The position numbers and the translations under genes are program-made. Below are positions 54,046-64,000 of a stretch of DNA of 64,000 nt, piece by piece; the stretch's first letter is position 1, and each line of letters opens with the position of its first letter. The DNA is from Cordylochernes scorpioides (lineage: Eukaryota; Arthropoda; Arachnida; Pseudoscorpiones; Chernetidae). Under the pieces are notes generated by a model. That model was not told where the DNA came from, made no database searches, and was given only the letters and a program-made list of their open reading frames with translations. Where the stretch lies: assembly GCA_030710605.1 (NCBI GenBank), contig CP092876.1, forward strand, positions 62,372,115 through 62,436,114, read 5' to 3'.

Positions 54046-54260
54046 TTAAAAATAAAGATGGCATTTCCTGACCAGGAGCACATGTGCTTTTTAGATGGCA
54101 GAGTGCCATATAGTGGAGCAAAAATAAACTAAACGTTTATTTAACTTGCTCCGTGATATTTGGCCAACCCAAATTCTTGATAAATCAAGAAAAGCCATCC
54201 ACGAACGCGTTTCGCGCTGTTGGCACTCGTCAGCGTGGAGTAGGCTGTACCACTGAGACC
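54046..54260 (-). mobile_element. Family A ribozyme-bearing repeat (minus)
   Basis: Plus strand: AATAAAGATGGCATTTCCTG, CAGGAGCACATGTGC, TAGATGGCAGAGTGCCAT, TAAACTAAACGTTTATTTAA, TTCTTGATAAATCAAGAAAA, then the hammerhead in reverse complement. It lies immediately after the Tigger-like element, separated by a few TA-rich bases. The upstream side (54,260-54,360) has an unrelated palindrome, GACCAAAAATATTTTTGGTC. Confidence 0.8.
54194..54245 (-). ncRNA. Type I hammerhead ribozyme (family A), intact core
   Basis: Minus strand, 5' to 3': stem I GCC, internal loop TACT, CCACG; core CTGACGA (54,233-54,227); stem II GTGC with loop CAACA and GCGC (one G-T wobble); GAA; minimal stem III from the palindrome ACGCGT; H17 = T, triplet GTT; stem I CGTGG, AT, GGC. 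Predicted cleavage between 54,204 and 54,203. As a monomer, stem III can have only two pairs with a GC loop; in a dimer the ACGCGT palindromes would pair over six positions, as proposed for other short-stem-III hammerheads. Confidence 0.8.
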
Positions 54261-55564
54261 AAAAATATTTTTGGTCCCAGAGGCTTCTTGAAAAACCAAG
54301 AAATGGGTATTTAAGGCCAAACTTGCGTAAATACGCTTAACACATGAGAAAACAATAGGAAAAAATTAAAATAAAAAGATCAGGTGATCTTTTTATTATT
54401 TTATTTTTTTATTGTTTTTTCATATATTTATATATATATAATTTATTTCAAATTCCATTGGTACAGTGAGTCATTTGGTCCCTTCAGTCTGGGATTGGCC
54501 ATCCTCCCAAAAGCTCTCTATGGTGATTAATCGGATAAAAGTTTATGTCAGATTTATTTCTGAATGCGAAAGAGTTTAAAGATTAAAATTTAAGACGTGC
54601 TTACAGAACGATAACTTATCAAGATAAGAATATATTAAAGCGAGTAGTTAATATATTGAATAATTTCGCACACAAAAATGTTTGCCAAAATTTGATATTC
54701 AATAGTTTTTATATTATCTCTCAAAGAAAGATTGTTTTCCCATTTTTAGACACCAGAGAAGACGCTATTTTTTCAGCTTTCTTTGGAACCTAATCGATTC
54801 GTAGGATCAATTTCAAGAAAAAAACCGTCATGAAGCAATTAGTCAAATGGTGTCAAAACTACTCGCTATTCAAATTAGGAAAATTTACAATGTAAACTAC
54901 TTTAAAGTGAAAACCTCTTCCACAAATATTGAAATTTTCTATTTTGCTCGTATTGCATTAATTAAGTTTGGGAGGAGCTGGTTCATTAGTGATTTAACCT
55001 ACGTTGATTTCGCCAACTCAATTTACCACTGCGCTCTAATATTGTATATGACATGTATATTCCACACTGTAGAGATATTATTTGTAAAAATATCAATGCG
55101 AACTATATATAAAAATATCAGTTTGAAGATAGTAGGGATATATATGAATATATGCTTCTAGCATTATTTCATCCTTGCCGTAAATGCAGTTGTTCGTGTT
55201 CGTTTAAAAAAAAATAAAGGGTGATCGATTGAAAGGAAAAACAATGGGGGAAATAAATGCACACTTACACAGTATAAATAAAGGGTTTTATTTAAAAATT
55301 AAAAAGGGCTAAAAACTATTATACTTATATATATAAAGAATTATGCATGAAAAACAAGAAAGAAGGTTAAGCAAAATTATACATATATATAAAGAATTAT
55401 GCATAAAAAAACAAGAAACAAGGTTAAGCAAAAAAAAAAAAGGTAAAATTAACTAATCTTAGGGAAGGGAGATAAAAATAAGTGACAGGGGGGTGTCGAG
55501 TTTTGTGTTCACACAGTACCTCGGGTGGCAGCACCGTCGCTCGCTTGGCTTCCTCTTGTCGCGG
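54261..55564. other. Intergenic sequence, no gene recognised
   Basis: AT-rich. A ~50-bp direct repeat (TATATATAAAGAATTATGC ... AGGTTAAGCAAAA) occurs at 55,326-55,376 and 55,388-55,432. The 104-codon frame at 54,847 has no domain and is not called. Confidence 0.4.
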
Positions 55565-55765
55565 CTCGTGCGATGTCCAAGGCGTCCTTTCCGTCCTCAA
55601 GTTGCCGCTTGAGGGATACTCCAAGACGTCCTTTCCGTCCACGAGACTCTGCTTGTGGGATACTCCAAGGCGTCCTTTCCGTCCACAAGACGCTGCTTGT
55701 AGGATACTTCTCGGACGTCTTTCCGTCCACAAGACGCTGCTTGTAGGATATTTCTCAGGCGCGTC
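55565..55765. repeat. ~45-bp GC-rich tandem repeat, four to five copies
   Basis: GCGTCCTTTCCGTCCACAAG followed by ACGCTGCTTGTAGGATAC, diverging towards both ends. The block is GC-rich in an AT-rich setting and so is open on both strands; the resulting Pro/Ser/Arg-rich frames look like repeat artefacts. It may belong to an LTR or other element reaching to about 55,980. Confidence 0.8.
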
Positions 55766-56119
55766 TGCTCCGCCTGGTCCGCTGCTTCTAACTAAGAAAA
55801 AAAAAAGATGACGCCACATGGCCCCCGTCCCGGGCTCGCAGAACAACCAAACAAAATTCCAGACGTCCACTTGACTTTGCCTTCACGGGCCTCGACCGAC
55901 CTTTGTCCTGATCGGTTCCAGCTGGGAGTTTCCCCGACTATGTAGATGTTTTGACCCTTTCTTTCAACTTTTCCCCTCGTCTCCCTTCACCTAAGTCTTT
56001 CATTCTATGTACAAAAGTAGGGATCGGTAAAATAGTTTTAACAGCAGTATATATATGGTATATATATAGAGAGAAGTGTTTTATTTGAAAATGAAAGATC
56101 CATGTCAAAATTGTTTATA
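55766..56119. other. Intergenic sequence, no gene recognised
   Basis: GC-richer to about 55,960 (CGTCCCGGGCTCGCAG), then TA-rich. Confidence 0.35.
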
Positions 56120-56289
56120 CAGTTAAACCTGTCTATAGCGCCCCCTCTTGGGACTCACCAAAATAGGGTGCTATAGAGAGGGGGTGCTATAGACAGGTCA
56201 CTTTCGATGTAAAATGTTTACGTTTTAATATTTAAAATCGGGCGCTATAGAGGAAGGCACTATTTAGAGGGGGCACTATAGTTTAGCTG
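56120..56289. mobile_element. pogo/Tigger-like MITE 2, 170 bp
   Basis: Left TIR CAGTTAAACCTGTCTATAGC and right TIR ACTATAGTTTAGCTG with flanking TA on each side. Interior repeats GGTGCTATAGA/GGCGCTATAGA add to the fold. A fragment recurs at 57,533-57,625. Confidence 0.75.
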
Positions 56290-56374
56290 TATTTCAAAAG
56301 ACAGGTGGGGCGCTAAATGCGACAGATTCATTTTATACTAAAGATATTTATATTTCGTTCATTACTCAATCTAT

Positions 56375-56650
56375 AATTTGGTCATAGATTTGGCCCAGCC
56401 ACTTTACCAGCTAAACACCTCTCTGGCAGATTGTGAAAATTCCATCGGATCCCGCGTAGATCTCATGGAATAAAGTCCGCCTTGGGCTAACGAGGGTCAT
56501 TAGCCCGAAACCATGGTCCCTATGTGGACGCCCTTTAGTTTGCCAAAGTTTTTTTGTGGCTTTGTCACCTACCTGAGGCCGCTAGTTTGCGGCGACGGTC
56601 AATAGATCGCGTCTAGCTTTGACGTTTAATTTGACAGGAGAGGAGCCCTA
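56375..56650 (+). mobile_element. Family B ribozyme-bearing repeat, copy 3
   Basis: All landmarks of the 31.7-kb copy are present in plus orientation, from TTGGTCATAGATTTGGCCC to TTTGACAGGAGAGG, with about one change in ten. Confidence 0.8.
56475..56529 (+). ncRNA. Hammerhead ribozyme (family B), probably inactive
   Basis: The motif aligns with 31,814-31,868 but the core reads CTAACGA: the invariant G5 is A. Stem I is also weakened (TTGGG opposite CCTAT). Stem II (GGGT/GCCC), loop CATTA, GAA and stem III ACC-AT-GGT are kept. Confidence 0.7.
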
Positions 56651-57301
56651 TGCTCATTGTTTTTGTGTCAAAAAAATAACTATTCCAATTAACTAGTATC
56701 CCTATTAACCGGTAGATGTATTTACAAGAGAAACAAAAGAAGTTGAATGGAAGGGCGACAGGCCAACGTCGAATATTGTTACATACAATCTATTGTCGTA
56801 CAGTACTGTGCAAGAGTACATTCATGGATCGACTCTCTGAACACAACCGTATTCTCTGAATTAATTTCCAACAAGTATATATAGCAATGACAGCGCTGAT
56901 GCCTAATTTTAAAATTTGCTATTGCCATGGGGAATGTTGTAAAAATCTCTTGTTGAATTGATGCTTAGATATACGTTGGAGATTAATACACAAACACATA
57001 CCTTTCTTTAAATATACACATCATATAGTAGCGTGATGAGAACATATCACTTGAACTACGGTGAAGTATAAACAAGTAAACTTACTTTTCAATTACTTTG
57101 CCTTTTAGCTAGGAAATCTTATAGCTTGCTGGACAGGTAACGATGTGTCTCGGGAAAGGATTGTAGTTTGCTGAAGAGCATTGCTCGAAGCAAATATTTG
57201 AATGTAATTCTACTGTCCTATAAGCTTATGTCCATAGTTTACTTGAAAACCATTTCTAAGATTCCATCCTTCAGTGTAGCATATAAAAGCAGAATGATCC
57301 A
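56651..57301. other. Intergenic sequence, no gene recognised
   Basis: No supported feature. Confidence 0.4.
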
Positions 57302-57480
57302 ATACAGTATTAGAGCTCTGAGAAGCGGTCTGGTGGATTAAATTGGCGAAACCGCTGGAAGGGTTCACCACTGATGAGCCAAGCCCTCCCAATATATTTT
57401 TTCATCGCAGTAAGGACAGTAGAAGTTCGTTTTATGTATAAAAGAAACATTCGCGCTTTTAAATCCTTTTATTTTATAAA
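57302..57480. mobile_element. Half of a family C-type foldback element
   Basis: TGGCGAAACCGCTGGAAGGG, TCACCACTGATGAGCC, TCATCGCAGTAAGGACAG and AAACATTCGCGCTTTTAAAT combine the core of family C with the arm of the 20.5/28.4-kb elements, which shows that the two foldback groups are related. Confidence 0.7.
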
Positions 57481-57532
57481 ATTAAGTTTATGTTCGTTTT
57501 TTTCTCACATAACTTTTAATATATATACAAAC

Positions 57533-57625
57533 CTGTCATAGCGCCCCCTCTAAATAGCGCCTTCCTCTCTATAGCGCCCGATTTTAAATACATAGTACGA
57601 TGCGATTTACATTAAAAGTGACCTG
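57533..57625. mobile_element. Fragment of pogo-like MITE 2
   Basis: AAACCTGTCATAGCGCCCCC, CTATAGCGCCCGATTTTAAA and AAAGTGACCTGTCTATAG match the element at 56,120 in rearranged order. Confidence 0.6.
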
Positions 57626-58023
57626 TCTATAGATTTATAAACATTATAAATTTATTTAGAAGATAAAGAAAGAGTTTATAGTGTTTTCTATCTCACAATG
57701 TGTTTATATCTCACTTCAGTGTGTAAAATAATCAAAAACTAATTGAAATTTCTCCTTAAAAAACATGCTCAGTAGATATTTATAGGTAGGAATATTATTA
57801 TTAATACTTCTGTTGATATAAATTCGAAGCTATTTCACGCTTACTGATAATTATATTTGCATATAGTCTATATTTCAGAACGAACAAAGGAACTAAAATA
57901 TTGTAGCGATGATTTTAGCAGAATTCTCATATTTTCAATTTCTCTGTTATCTTTTAATAGAAGGTAAACAGCCGTGCGAGAATGAAATCCTAAAATTTAT
58001 TTCGAGATAAAATATTGTAAATT
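57626..58023. other. AT-rich spacer, no gene recognised
   Basis: No supported feature. Confidence 0.4.
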
Positions 58024-58235
58024 AGAAACTATTTTAGACGCGTAATAATCTTTTTGAAAATAAAATTTCTACTGCCCTTACTGCAATGAAAAAATTAATG
58101 GGAGGGCCTGGCTCATCAGTGGTGAACCCACCCAGCGGTCTCGCCAGTTCAATCACCATACCGCTGTTATATTGCATTTTTCGATCTTCCATTTATAGTG
58201 ATACTGTTGTTTGACTCTTGGAATGAGTATTTTAG
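58024..58235. mobile_element. Family C foldback element, left part
   Basis: TTAGAAACTATTTTAGACGC to TTGACTCTTGGAATG matches the left arm and loop of the 29.5-kb copy; the right arm is absent. Confidence 0.8.
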
Positions 58236-58347
58236 ATGAACTATGGACATAAGCTTTGAGGATAGTAGAATTACATACAATTATAAATATATAATATGCT
58301 TCGAGCAATTGCTCTTCCGCAAATATCAATTTGTGTCTTTTATTAGA

Positions 58348-58592
58348 ACATTTATATTACGATGCACTAGCGCGCCATCTGTTATGAAAATTAGAAACTA
58401 TTTTAGACGCGTAATATTCTTTTTGAAATTAAACAATTTCTACTGCCCTTACTGCAATGAAAAAATTAATGGGAGGGCCTTGATTCATTGTAGTAAGGGC
58501 AGTAGAAATTGTTTAATTTCAAAAAGAATATTACGCGTCTAAAATAGTTTCTAATTTTCATAACAGATGGCACGCTAGTGCATCATAATAAA
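58348..58592. mobile_element. Family C foldback element, compact copy with both ends
   Basis: TTACGATGCACTAGCGCGCC at the left and GGCACGCTAGTGCATCATAA at the right are flanked by TA, as for Tc1/mariner-type MITEs. Arms of about 115 bp are nearly perfect complements; the loop is only about 15 bp (GGGAGGGCCTTGATTC region). It is the clearest view of the true element ends. Confidence 0.88.
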
Positions 58593-60964
58593 ATTTTGTC
58601 TCTCAATTATGTTTAGGATAAAGGCAAATTATAAATGATGCGTAAACAAGGCAAACTTTATGCAAATATTATTTTCCTATATGCTGTGATAGGCTGATGA
58701 AGTAAATTCTAAAGGTGTCAAAGATTTAAAATTCCGATATGGCAATTCTGTATAACCATCTAACGTTGGCTAGCGAAGCTATTCTCTCTTCTTTTATGAA
58801 AATTAGAATTCTTTAAAATTATTTCTAATTAATACAAGGCATGATCATTAAGTTCCCGGACTTGCCTTTTGAAAATACCTGAACAAGTTTAAATAAAATT
58901 GACCGTTTTTATAAAATATTAAAGATCAAGCTACCCGAAAAATAGGAATTAGCCACGTACTATTTTTATTGCTACGATGCTTTGATGAAAAGGATAATCA
59001 TACTTTGAAAATTATGAATAAATATTTGTAATATTACACAGCACACACACTTGGTAAAATAAAGGTACACTACCAGTCACACAGGGAACTTAAAGATCAT
59101 ACCTTGTATATGGTTTGATAAATCTAAAACATTAGAAAGAAAATCAATTACAGATTTTGTTGATATTCATATTTTAATGTATTTAATATAATAATTTCTA
59201 TACATTCGCTCTATTGTAGAAATAAATGTTTTTAAAAATGTTGCTATTAGAATATTCGTCCCAGGAGAAAAATAAGTTTGATGTAGGTCGGAAACAAGCC
59301 CGAGGCAATTTAAAATGGCAGACGCAAAAGTTTCTTTTCATCGATGCATAAAAGTAACAAGTGAGAAAAAGTCTTTGTATCAAAATATTTTATTATTGAA
59401 TGTAAAGGATAGATCAACTATCAAATGTAGTGTTGAGGATGCTTAAATCTTTTAAATAAAAAGATGGTAACTTGGTCCGAAAAACATTACCGAAATGAAG
59501 AAACGGGACAGAAAGCTATATTGAAAAATGTTAAAAAGGCGCGTAAATCATTTTGTGACTATCGTTGAGGTCTTTTTTATCAAATTGATTGTAGCGATTA
59601 AAGAGAAAATTAATCAATTTTTTCATGACAAGATTTGGGTTATACAAGTCAAAGAAACTTGAGACACCTACTGCTGGAATGCCCCCCTCTTCTTCATCGC
59701 TAGACAACAGACAGTATACAAGGTTGTAGATCTATATCAATTTGTATATAGCAGAGAGAATTATCATAGGTTCAACTATTTTTGTAGATATATTTTTGAT
59801 TATCTTTCAAACCTGAAAGGTTCAGGTTCCTAATATATATTATTGTTTCTCTTTTTATTTTGATTACTTTTTCTTGTATAATATGTTTATAACTGTTTCT
59901 GTTTTAAAAAAATGTAAATCGAGGCAATTATCCCTAGCCGGGATATCGCGTTTTGTGTGTTGAAATAAAAGAAAGAAACTTTTTTAAAATAGATTTGTGA
60001 ATATAGCAGTATTTGTGCTGAACAGCTATCTTGTGTTTGAAAAATGTGAATGTAAAAGTTTTAAAATTAATTTGAATTACTATATATCGATCCCAAATTT
60101 TGTGTCCATTTTTGATACCAGATTTGTGCGCTATAGATCAAGCCAAATTGTGATTCCAATTAGAGAATTCTCCAATACATTCAACGTGTTCCACCTTATA
60201 TTATTCAAGACAAAATCTCTTTGAAACCTAAAATGTAATTACGCCATCTTCACCGTTATATTTATTAATTAACTTTATTTGGAATCCATGTTGATTTTTT
60301 TCTGGATATAGTTTTTAAAACAGCGATTCAAGATAAAATATTTCAGAAAGTTTTTTTTTGTTTGAAAGCAAAAAATGAAATTTTCAATATTAATATAATT
60401 TTTAAAAAGATATCCCAAACAATCAGACCTATTATAATTAGTTACTTCTGTCTCCTAGGTATTGAATATATACCGATAAAACGATAAATTGAAAGATACT
60501 GAATTTTATTTTTATTTTCTGACAATTATATTGATTGGTACCACTCGATTTCGAAGCCATACACCTATGGCTTATACTTGTATATATATAATATAATTTT
60601 ATCAAAATATTCTATTTTGTTTTTATTCTTCGTTTTTAATTATAAACATTTTTACAATTATTTTTAAAACGCCATTGTCTTCTTTTGAATTAATGTTTAT
60701 TTTAGTTAATTCTTAAAACTATGTAAATATTATAAATAATTATCCTTATTTTTCAAAACAAAATATATATATAATTAACTAAATAAATTCTGTTTTGAAT
60801 ATGAGCTATTTTTAGTGTGTGTATTTTTATTCAAAAAATAAAAATAAATATACATTCAATTTTTACCAAATGACTGCAAACACAAACTTAGAAATAAACC
60901 ATTCTTTAAAATCATTTTTATATATTTACATATATATCGTGACATATATATGTGTTTAATTATA
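58593..60964. other. AT-rich intergenic sequence, no gene recognised
   Basis: Long A/T tracts; at 58,838-58,870 ACAAGGCATGATCATTAAGT resembles a mariner-type end, but no partner or coding relic was found. The 75- and 61-codon frames show no domain. Confidence 0.45.
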
Positions 60965-61045
60965 AAGGCATATATTGGATCAAAATATCATTTATTTTAC
61001 CAATATTTCAGTTGTCTGAACGCCAACTTTTATCAAGGTGTGTTA
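60965..61045. mobile_element. Arm fragment of foldback element D
   Basis: AAAGGCATATATTGGATC, CCAATATTTCAGTTGTCTGA and CGCCAACTTTTATCAAGG match the left arm at 2,834 with several changes. Confidence 0.65.
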
Positions 61046-61444
61046 TAACATTTTAAAGTATATACTTCGTACGTGAATATTTGTACTAGACAATAAATAC
61101 TGTCAATATACACACACAAGTTTATAAATACAGTTTATATAAGCGTTTATACTCTAGACATGACTTGATTAAAAAACACAAATATAGAAAAATGCTTAAT
61201 ATGTGCCTTATTTTTTTTTGCATCGTGCTGGGGGATTCCAATAATTGAAGTCCGCGATCCCTAAAGACAAATTGCGTTTACAAGTAATAAAAAAATGAAT
61301 TAATTTTTAATATTAATTTTTATCAATTTTAAAATAAACTAATCTCAATATATTAGCGGTTTTAATTATTAAAAGTGTTCATACATAATTCTGAATAAAT
61401 TTGAATTACAATTTTCACATAAATACATATTTATATATTTAAAA
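61046..61444. other. AT-rich spacer, no gene recognised
   Basis: No supported feature. Confidence 0.4.
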
Positions 61445-61775
61445 TAAAAAAGTATATCCTACCGCTCAGATGAGAATTTTAAATGTCAGAGCGCCATTAA
61501 AATCAACACATTACTTTTTTTATGTTTTCTTATTTTTCACATATTTATATGTGTACCAAAATAAGCACTTCTCTTTAGCCTACTCCACGCTGACGAGCGC
61601 CGAAAGCGCGAAACGCGTTCGTGGATGGCTTTTCTTGATTTATTAAGAAATTGAGTTGGCCAAATATCAGGGAACAGGCTAAATCAATGTTTAGTTGATT
61701 TCTGTTCCACCAGATGGCGCTCTGCCTTCTGTAAAGCACATGTGCTCCTGGTCAGGATATGCCATTTTTAATATA
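61445..61775 (+). mobile_element. Family A ribozyme-bearing repeat, with both ends
   Basis: A decayed left end (AAGTATATCCTACCGCTCAG, TCAGAGCGCCAT) is the inverse of the right end (ATGGCGCTCTGCC, GCTCCTGGTCAGGATATGCC). In between are the hammerhead, TTCTTGATTTATTAAGAAA, TTGGCCAAATATCAGGG and CTGTTCCACCAGATGGCG. Layout is the same as the 10.1-kb copy. Confidence 0.8.
61578..61629 (+). ncRNA. Type I hammerhead ribozyme (family A), intact core
   Basis: Stem I GCC, loop TACT, CCACG; CTGACGA (61,590-61,596); stem II GCGC with loop CGAAA and GCGC, fully paired; GAA (61,610-61,612); stem III palindrome ACGCGT; H17 = T; stem I CGTGG, AT, GGC. Predicted cleavage between 61,619 and 61,620. It differs from the 54.2-kb copy in stem II (GCGC versus GTGC) and loop II, while the core is the same. 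Confidence 0.85.
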
Positions 61776-62162
61776 CACACCTATATGTAATTACATAACG
61801 TAATTTAATTAAATATGTATTAAATGTATTTTTTTCCGATATAATATCTGTTTAAAAACATGGAAAGAGATAGGAAATCTCATGAAATATTTCTTATATC
61901 GTGAATTTTCCCTTCTCTCCAATGAAGAGAGAGTAGGGAGTTTCTGCCCCTTTTCTATAGATCTTGGTTCCAGCTATATCACTTAAACCACCGAAACACT
62001 ATTTATAAGTAATTTGAAGAGGGTCTTGTTGATTAAAGCAGAATCTTGACGTTAGATATCATAGCTGATGGACTTGTGAATATATGGAGTGGATTCAGGG
62101 TCATCCTGGACACTCGATCTGAAAAGGAGCCGCAAGAAAGCTGCCAAGTGGCAAATAATCAT
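61776..62162. other. Spacer, no gene recognised
   Basis: No supported feature. Confidence 0.4.
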
Positions 62163-62972
62163 CTACTTATATATTTGCCTTATTCTGTCTGTTTGTCTGT
62201 TTGTCTGAAGCTCACGGATAGAATGCGCGCCCATTGGCTGCCAGCAAACACGTGACTTCCCTGCCCGCCCCCCTCTAGACAACCCTGTTATCAGCTGTGC
62301 GATACATACACCTGTCTATAGCGGCCATTCTAGACAACCCTGTTATCAGCAGTGTGTTACATCCACCTGTCTATACAGACCACCCTGTCTATAGCGGTCA
62401 CTTTAGGCAACCCTGTTATCAGCAGTGTGATACATACACCTGTCTATACAGACCACCCTGTCTATAGCGACCACTCTAGACAACCCTGTTATCAGCTGTG
62501 TGATACATCCACCTGTCTATACAGACCACCCTGTTATAATCAGTGTGTTACATTCACCTGTCTATACAGACCACCCTGTCTATAGCGGTCACTTTAGGCA
62601 ACCCTGTTATCAGCAGTGTGATACATACACCTGTCTATACAGACCACCCTGTCTATAGCGACCACTCTAGACAACCCTGTTATCAGCAGTGTGATACAAT
62701 CACCTGTCTATACAGACCACCCTGACTATAGCGGTCACTTCAGGCAACCCTGTTATCAGCAGTGTGATACATACACCTGTCTATACAGATCACCCTGTCT
62801 ATAGCGGCCACCCTAGACAACCCTGTTATCGGCTGTGTGATACATACACCTGTCTATACAGACCACCCTGTCTATACAGACCACACTGTCTATAATGACC
62901 ACCCAAGACAACGTTTTTAAAATATATTCGCACTCGGGTAAACCCCGGGCGTTGCCCGGGCCATTCGTCTAG
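62163..62972 (+). mobile_element. Helitron, ~810 bp, enclosing a minisatellite
   Basis: The 3' end is clear: GGTAAACCCCGGGCGTTGCC, CGGGCCATTCGT, CTAG at 62,969-62,972, then T. The likely 5' start is TCTACTTATATATTTGCC at 62,163, followed by GTCTGTTTGTCTGTTTGTCTG as in the other Helitron 5' ends here. No helicase frame; non-autonomous. Confidence 0.75.
62279..62915 (+). repeat. ~73-bp minisatellite inside the Helitron, about nine units
   Basis: Unit landmarks: AACCCTGTTATCAGCAGTG, TACACCTGTCTATACAGACC, ACCCTGTCTATAGCGGTCAC. Some units lack one internal segment. CCTGTCTATAGCG is shared with the TIR of pogo-like MITE 2 (56,125), so the repeat may have grown from such a sequence. Plus-strand frames across it are artefacts. 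Confidence 0.92.
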
Positions 62973-64000
62973 TAATGATATAAAATATCAATTTGAATCT
63001 CCATATTATATTATTCTGAAGTCCGTTGCGTCGATTTAGTTGATAATATTAAAATATTATTCACTAGATTTGGAATTGAAGGGGTAGGAGAGTATGGGTG
63101 GGATAAGGTTGCCGCTAGAAATCTTGCCCTGGATTCATGTAGCCCCTGGAACGGCTCTGAGTAAGCTAGGTTATTGCTGATGTTTAGAAGTTCCATTTTC
63201 AAATTTATAAAGAGTTGATATTGTATTTCTCTTATAAATAGTAAGTTTCCAACTTTAACAGAAATATTATTCATCATATTTTTCGGGTGTTATTCACCCG
63301 ACTAGAACCCACATGCGCGAAGATAATCTTAACAAACCCTTCTTTTTCTTGTAGTTCACGAGGAATCAACTTCCTTGGTTATTTCATTTTGGTATTTGTA
63401 TTTGTATAAAGGGAGAATTATATTTCGTCGGGGATTTTTTTTTCTTGATATTTGATTTCGAATACCAACTTGAAGTGCTACGCTCACATTGCCTAGTTCT
63501 TCACTTGGAATAATTTTCCTTTCCTCAAGTATACTGCTCTTTTGGAGAACTACCTTTTTTCCTGTTTGATTCTGCAATTGATACACTTTTATCTTCAAAT
63601 AGCAAGTGAATCCTCTCGATGACTTAATTCTCTCAGAAAAGAAAATGTTTCATTTGAAAAAATCTTCTTTTTAATCCTTTGAAGTTAAGTTTCTTGACTT
63701 GTGTGGTACACCTCTTTGTTAATTTATCACTTTATATTTTAATTCCTTTCTTTATTGCTATGTCGAGATTCCAACAATGGATTATTTCCAGATAATTTGT
63801 TTTAGAGTCGAAGCCCTATTCTTCATGCGAAGAAGCACGCTACCTACGTATTCTTCGTAGATCGTGAAATACGTGGTATCGCTGGAGACCCACTGGCGAT
63901 TCTCCACCAAACTCTGCAGCGGTGGTAAAGGCGCCATATTCATTGTACATAGTATCACATGCATATATACACTGGTCCTCAAAATTAAAGGAACAACATA
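62973..64000. other. Intergenic sequence, no gene recognised
   Basis: AT-rich. The last ~30 bases (TACACTGGTCCTCAAAATTA) look like the start of a Tc1/mariner-type terminal repeat that would continue outside the window. Short frames (80 and 88 codons) lack domains. Confidence 0.4.

Noticed and set aside
55424-55870. 148-codon minus-strand and 109-codon plus-strand frames
   Set aside because: Both strands are open because of a GC-rich ~45-bp tandem repeat; the products are repeat-derived and end in homopolymer-encoded Phe or Lys.

Overview
The window reads as intergenic or intronic DNA from an AT-rich, repeat-dense arthropod genome, probably a chelicerate such as a spider. Reasons: no operons, frequent A/T runs, mariner and BEL/Pao relics, and a Ty3/gypsy element whose Pol motifs (GHMGIKRTYNRL, TDYYSRY, ALPRGTA) look like those known from arachnid genomes. 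That placement is an inference. I find no confidently intact host protein gene. The best host-exon candidate is an unrecognised open stretch on the minus strand at 31,066-31,384, with a splice-donor-like GTAAGT and one in-frame stop.

Layout. 1-12,260: Helitron ends, foldback elements, copies of two repeat families that carry hammerhead self-cleaving ribozymes (families A and B), a promoter-like block followed by a 314-bp direct repeat (4.6-7.5 kb), and a solo LTR (8,812-9,232). 12-24 kb: AT-rich DNA with a 41-bp tandem array (14.15-15.29 kb), a BEL/Pao gag relic, foldback elements and a broken mariner. 24-41 kb: GC-rich LINE-like debris, MITEs, a ribozyme-bearing family B copy with all core positions intact (31.8 kb), a second mariner fragment, 34-bp and 32-bp arrays, and a LINE 3' end. 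41,551-48,201: a nearly full-length Ty3/gypsy retrotransposon on the minus strand, with both LTRs, a 4-bp target duplication, a canonical -1 frameshift heptamer between gag and pol, and a precise 1,250-bp Helitron insertion (43,705-44,954) that carries two intact-looking tRNA-Gly(GCC) sequences. 48.2-50.35 kb: a 99-bp higher-order satellite made of three 33-bp subunits, flanked on both sides by diverged 33-bp-like sequence. 50-64 kb: SINE-like, LINE-tail and pogo/Tigger-like insertions, two more intact-core or near-intact ribozyme elements (54.2 and 61.6 kb), and a Helitron enclosing a 73-bp minisatellite.

The most notable system is the set of type I hammerhead ribozymes in two unrelated-looking dispersed families. 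Each has the CTGANGA and GAA cores, a short stem II, a minimal palindromic stem III and a stem I with an internal loop; base changes between the families preserve pairing in all three stems. This is the architecture known from metazoan retrozymes and Penelope-like retroelements. The remaining features are overlapping generations of mobile DNA, and nested insertions give a partial chronology: old 33-bp array, then gypsy, then Helitron.
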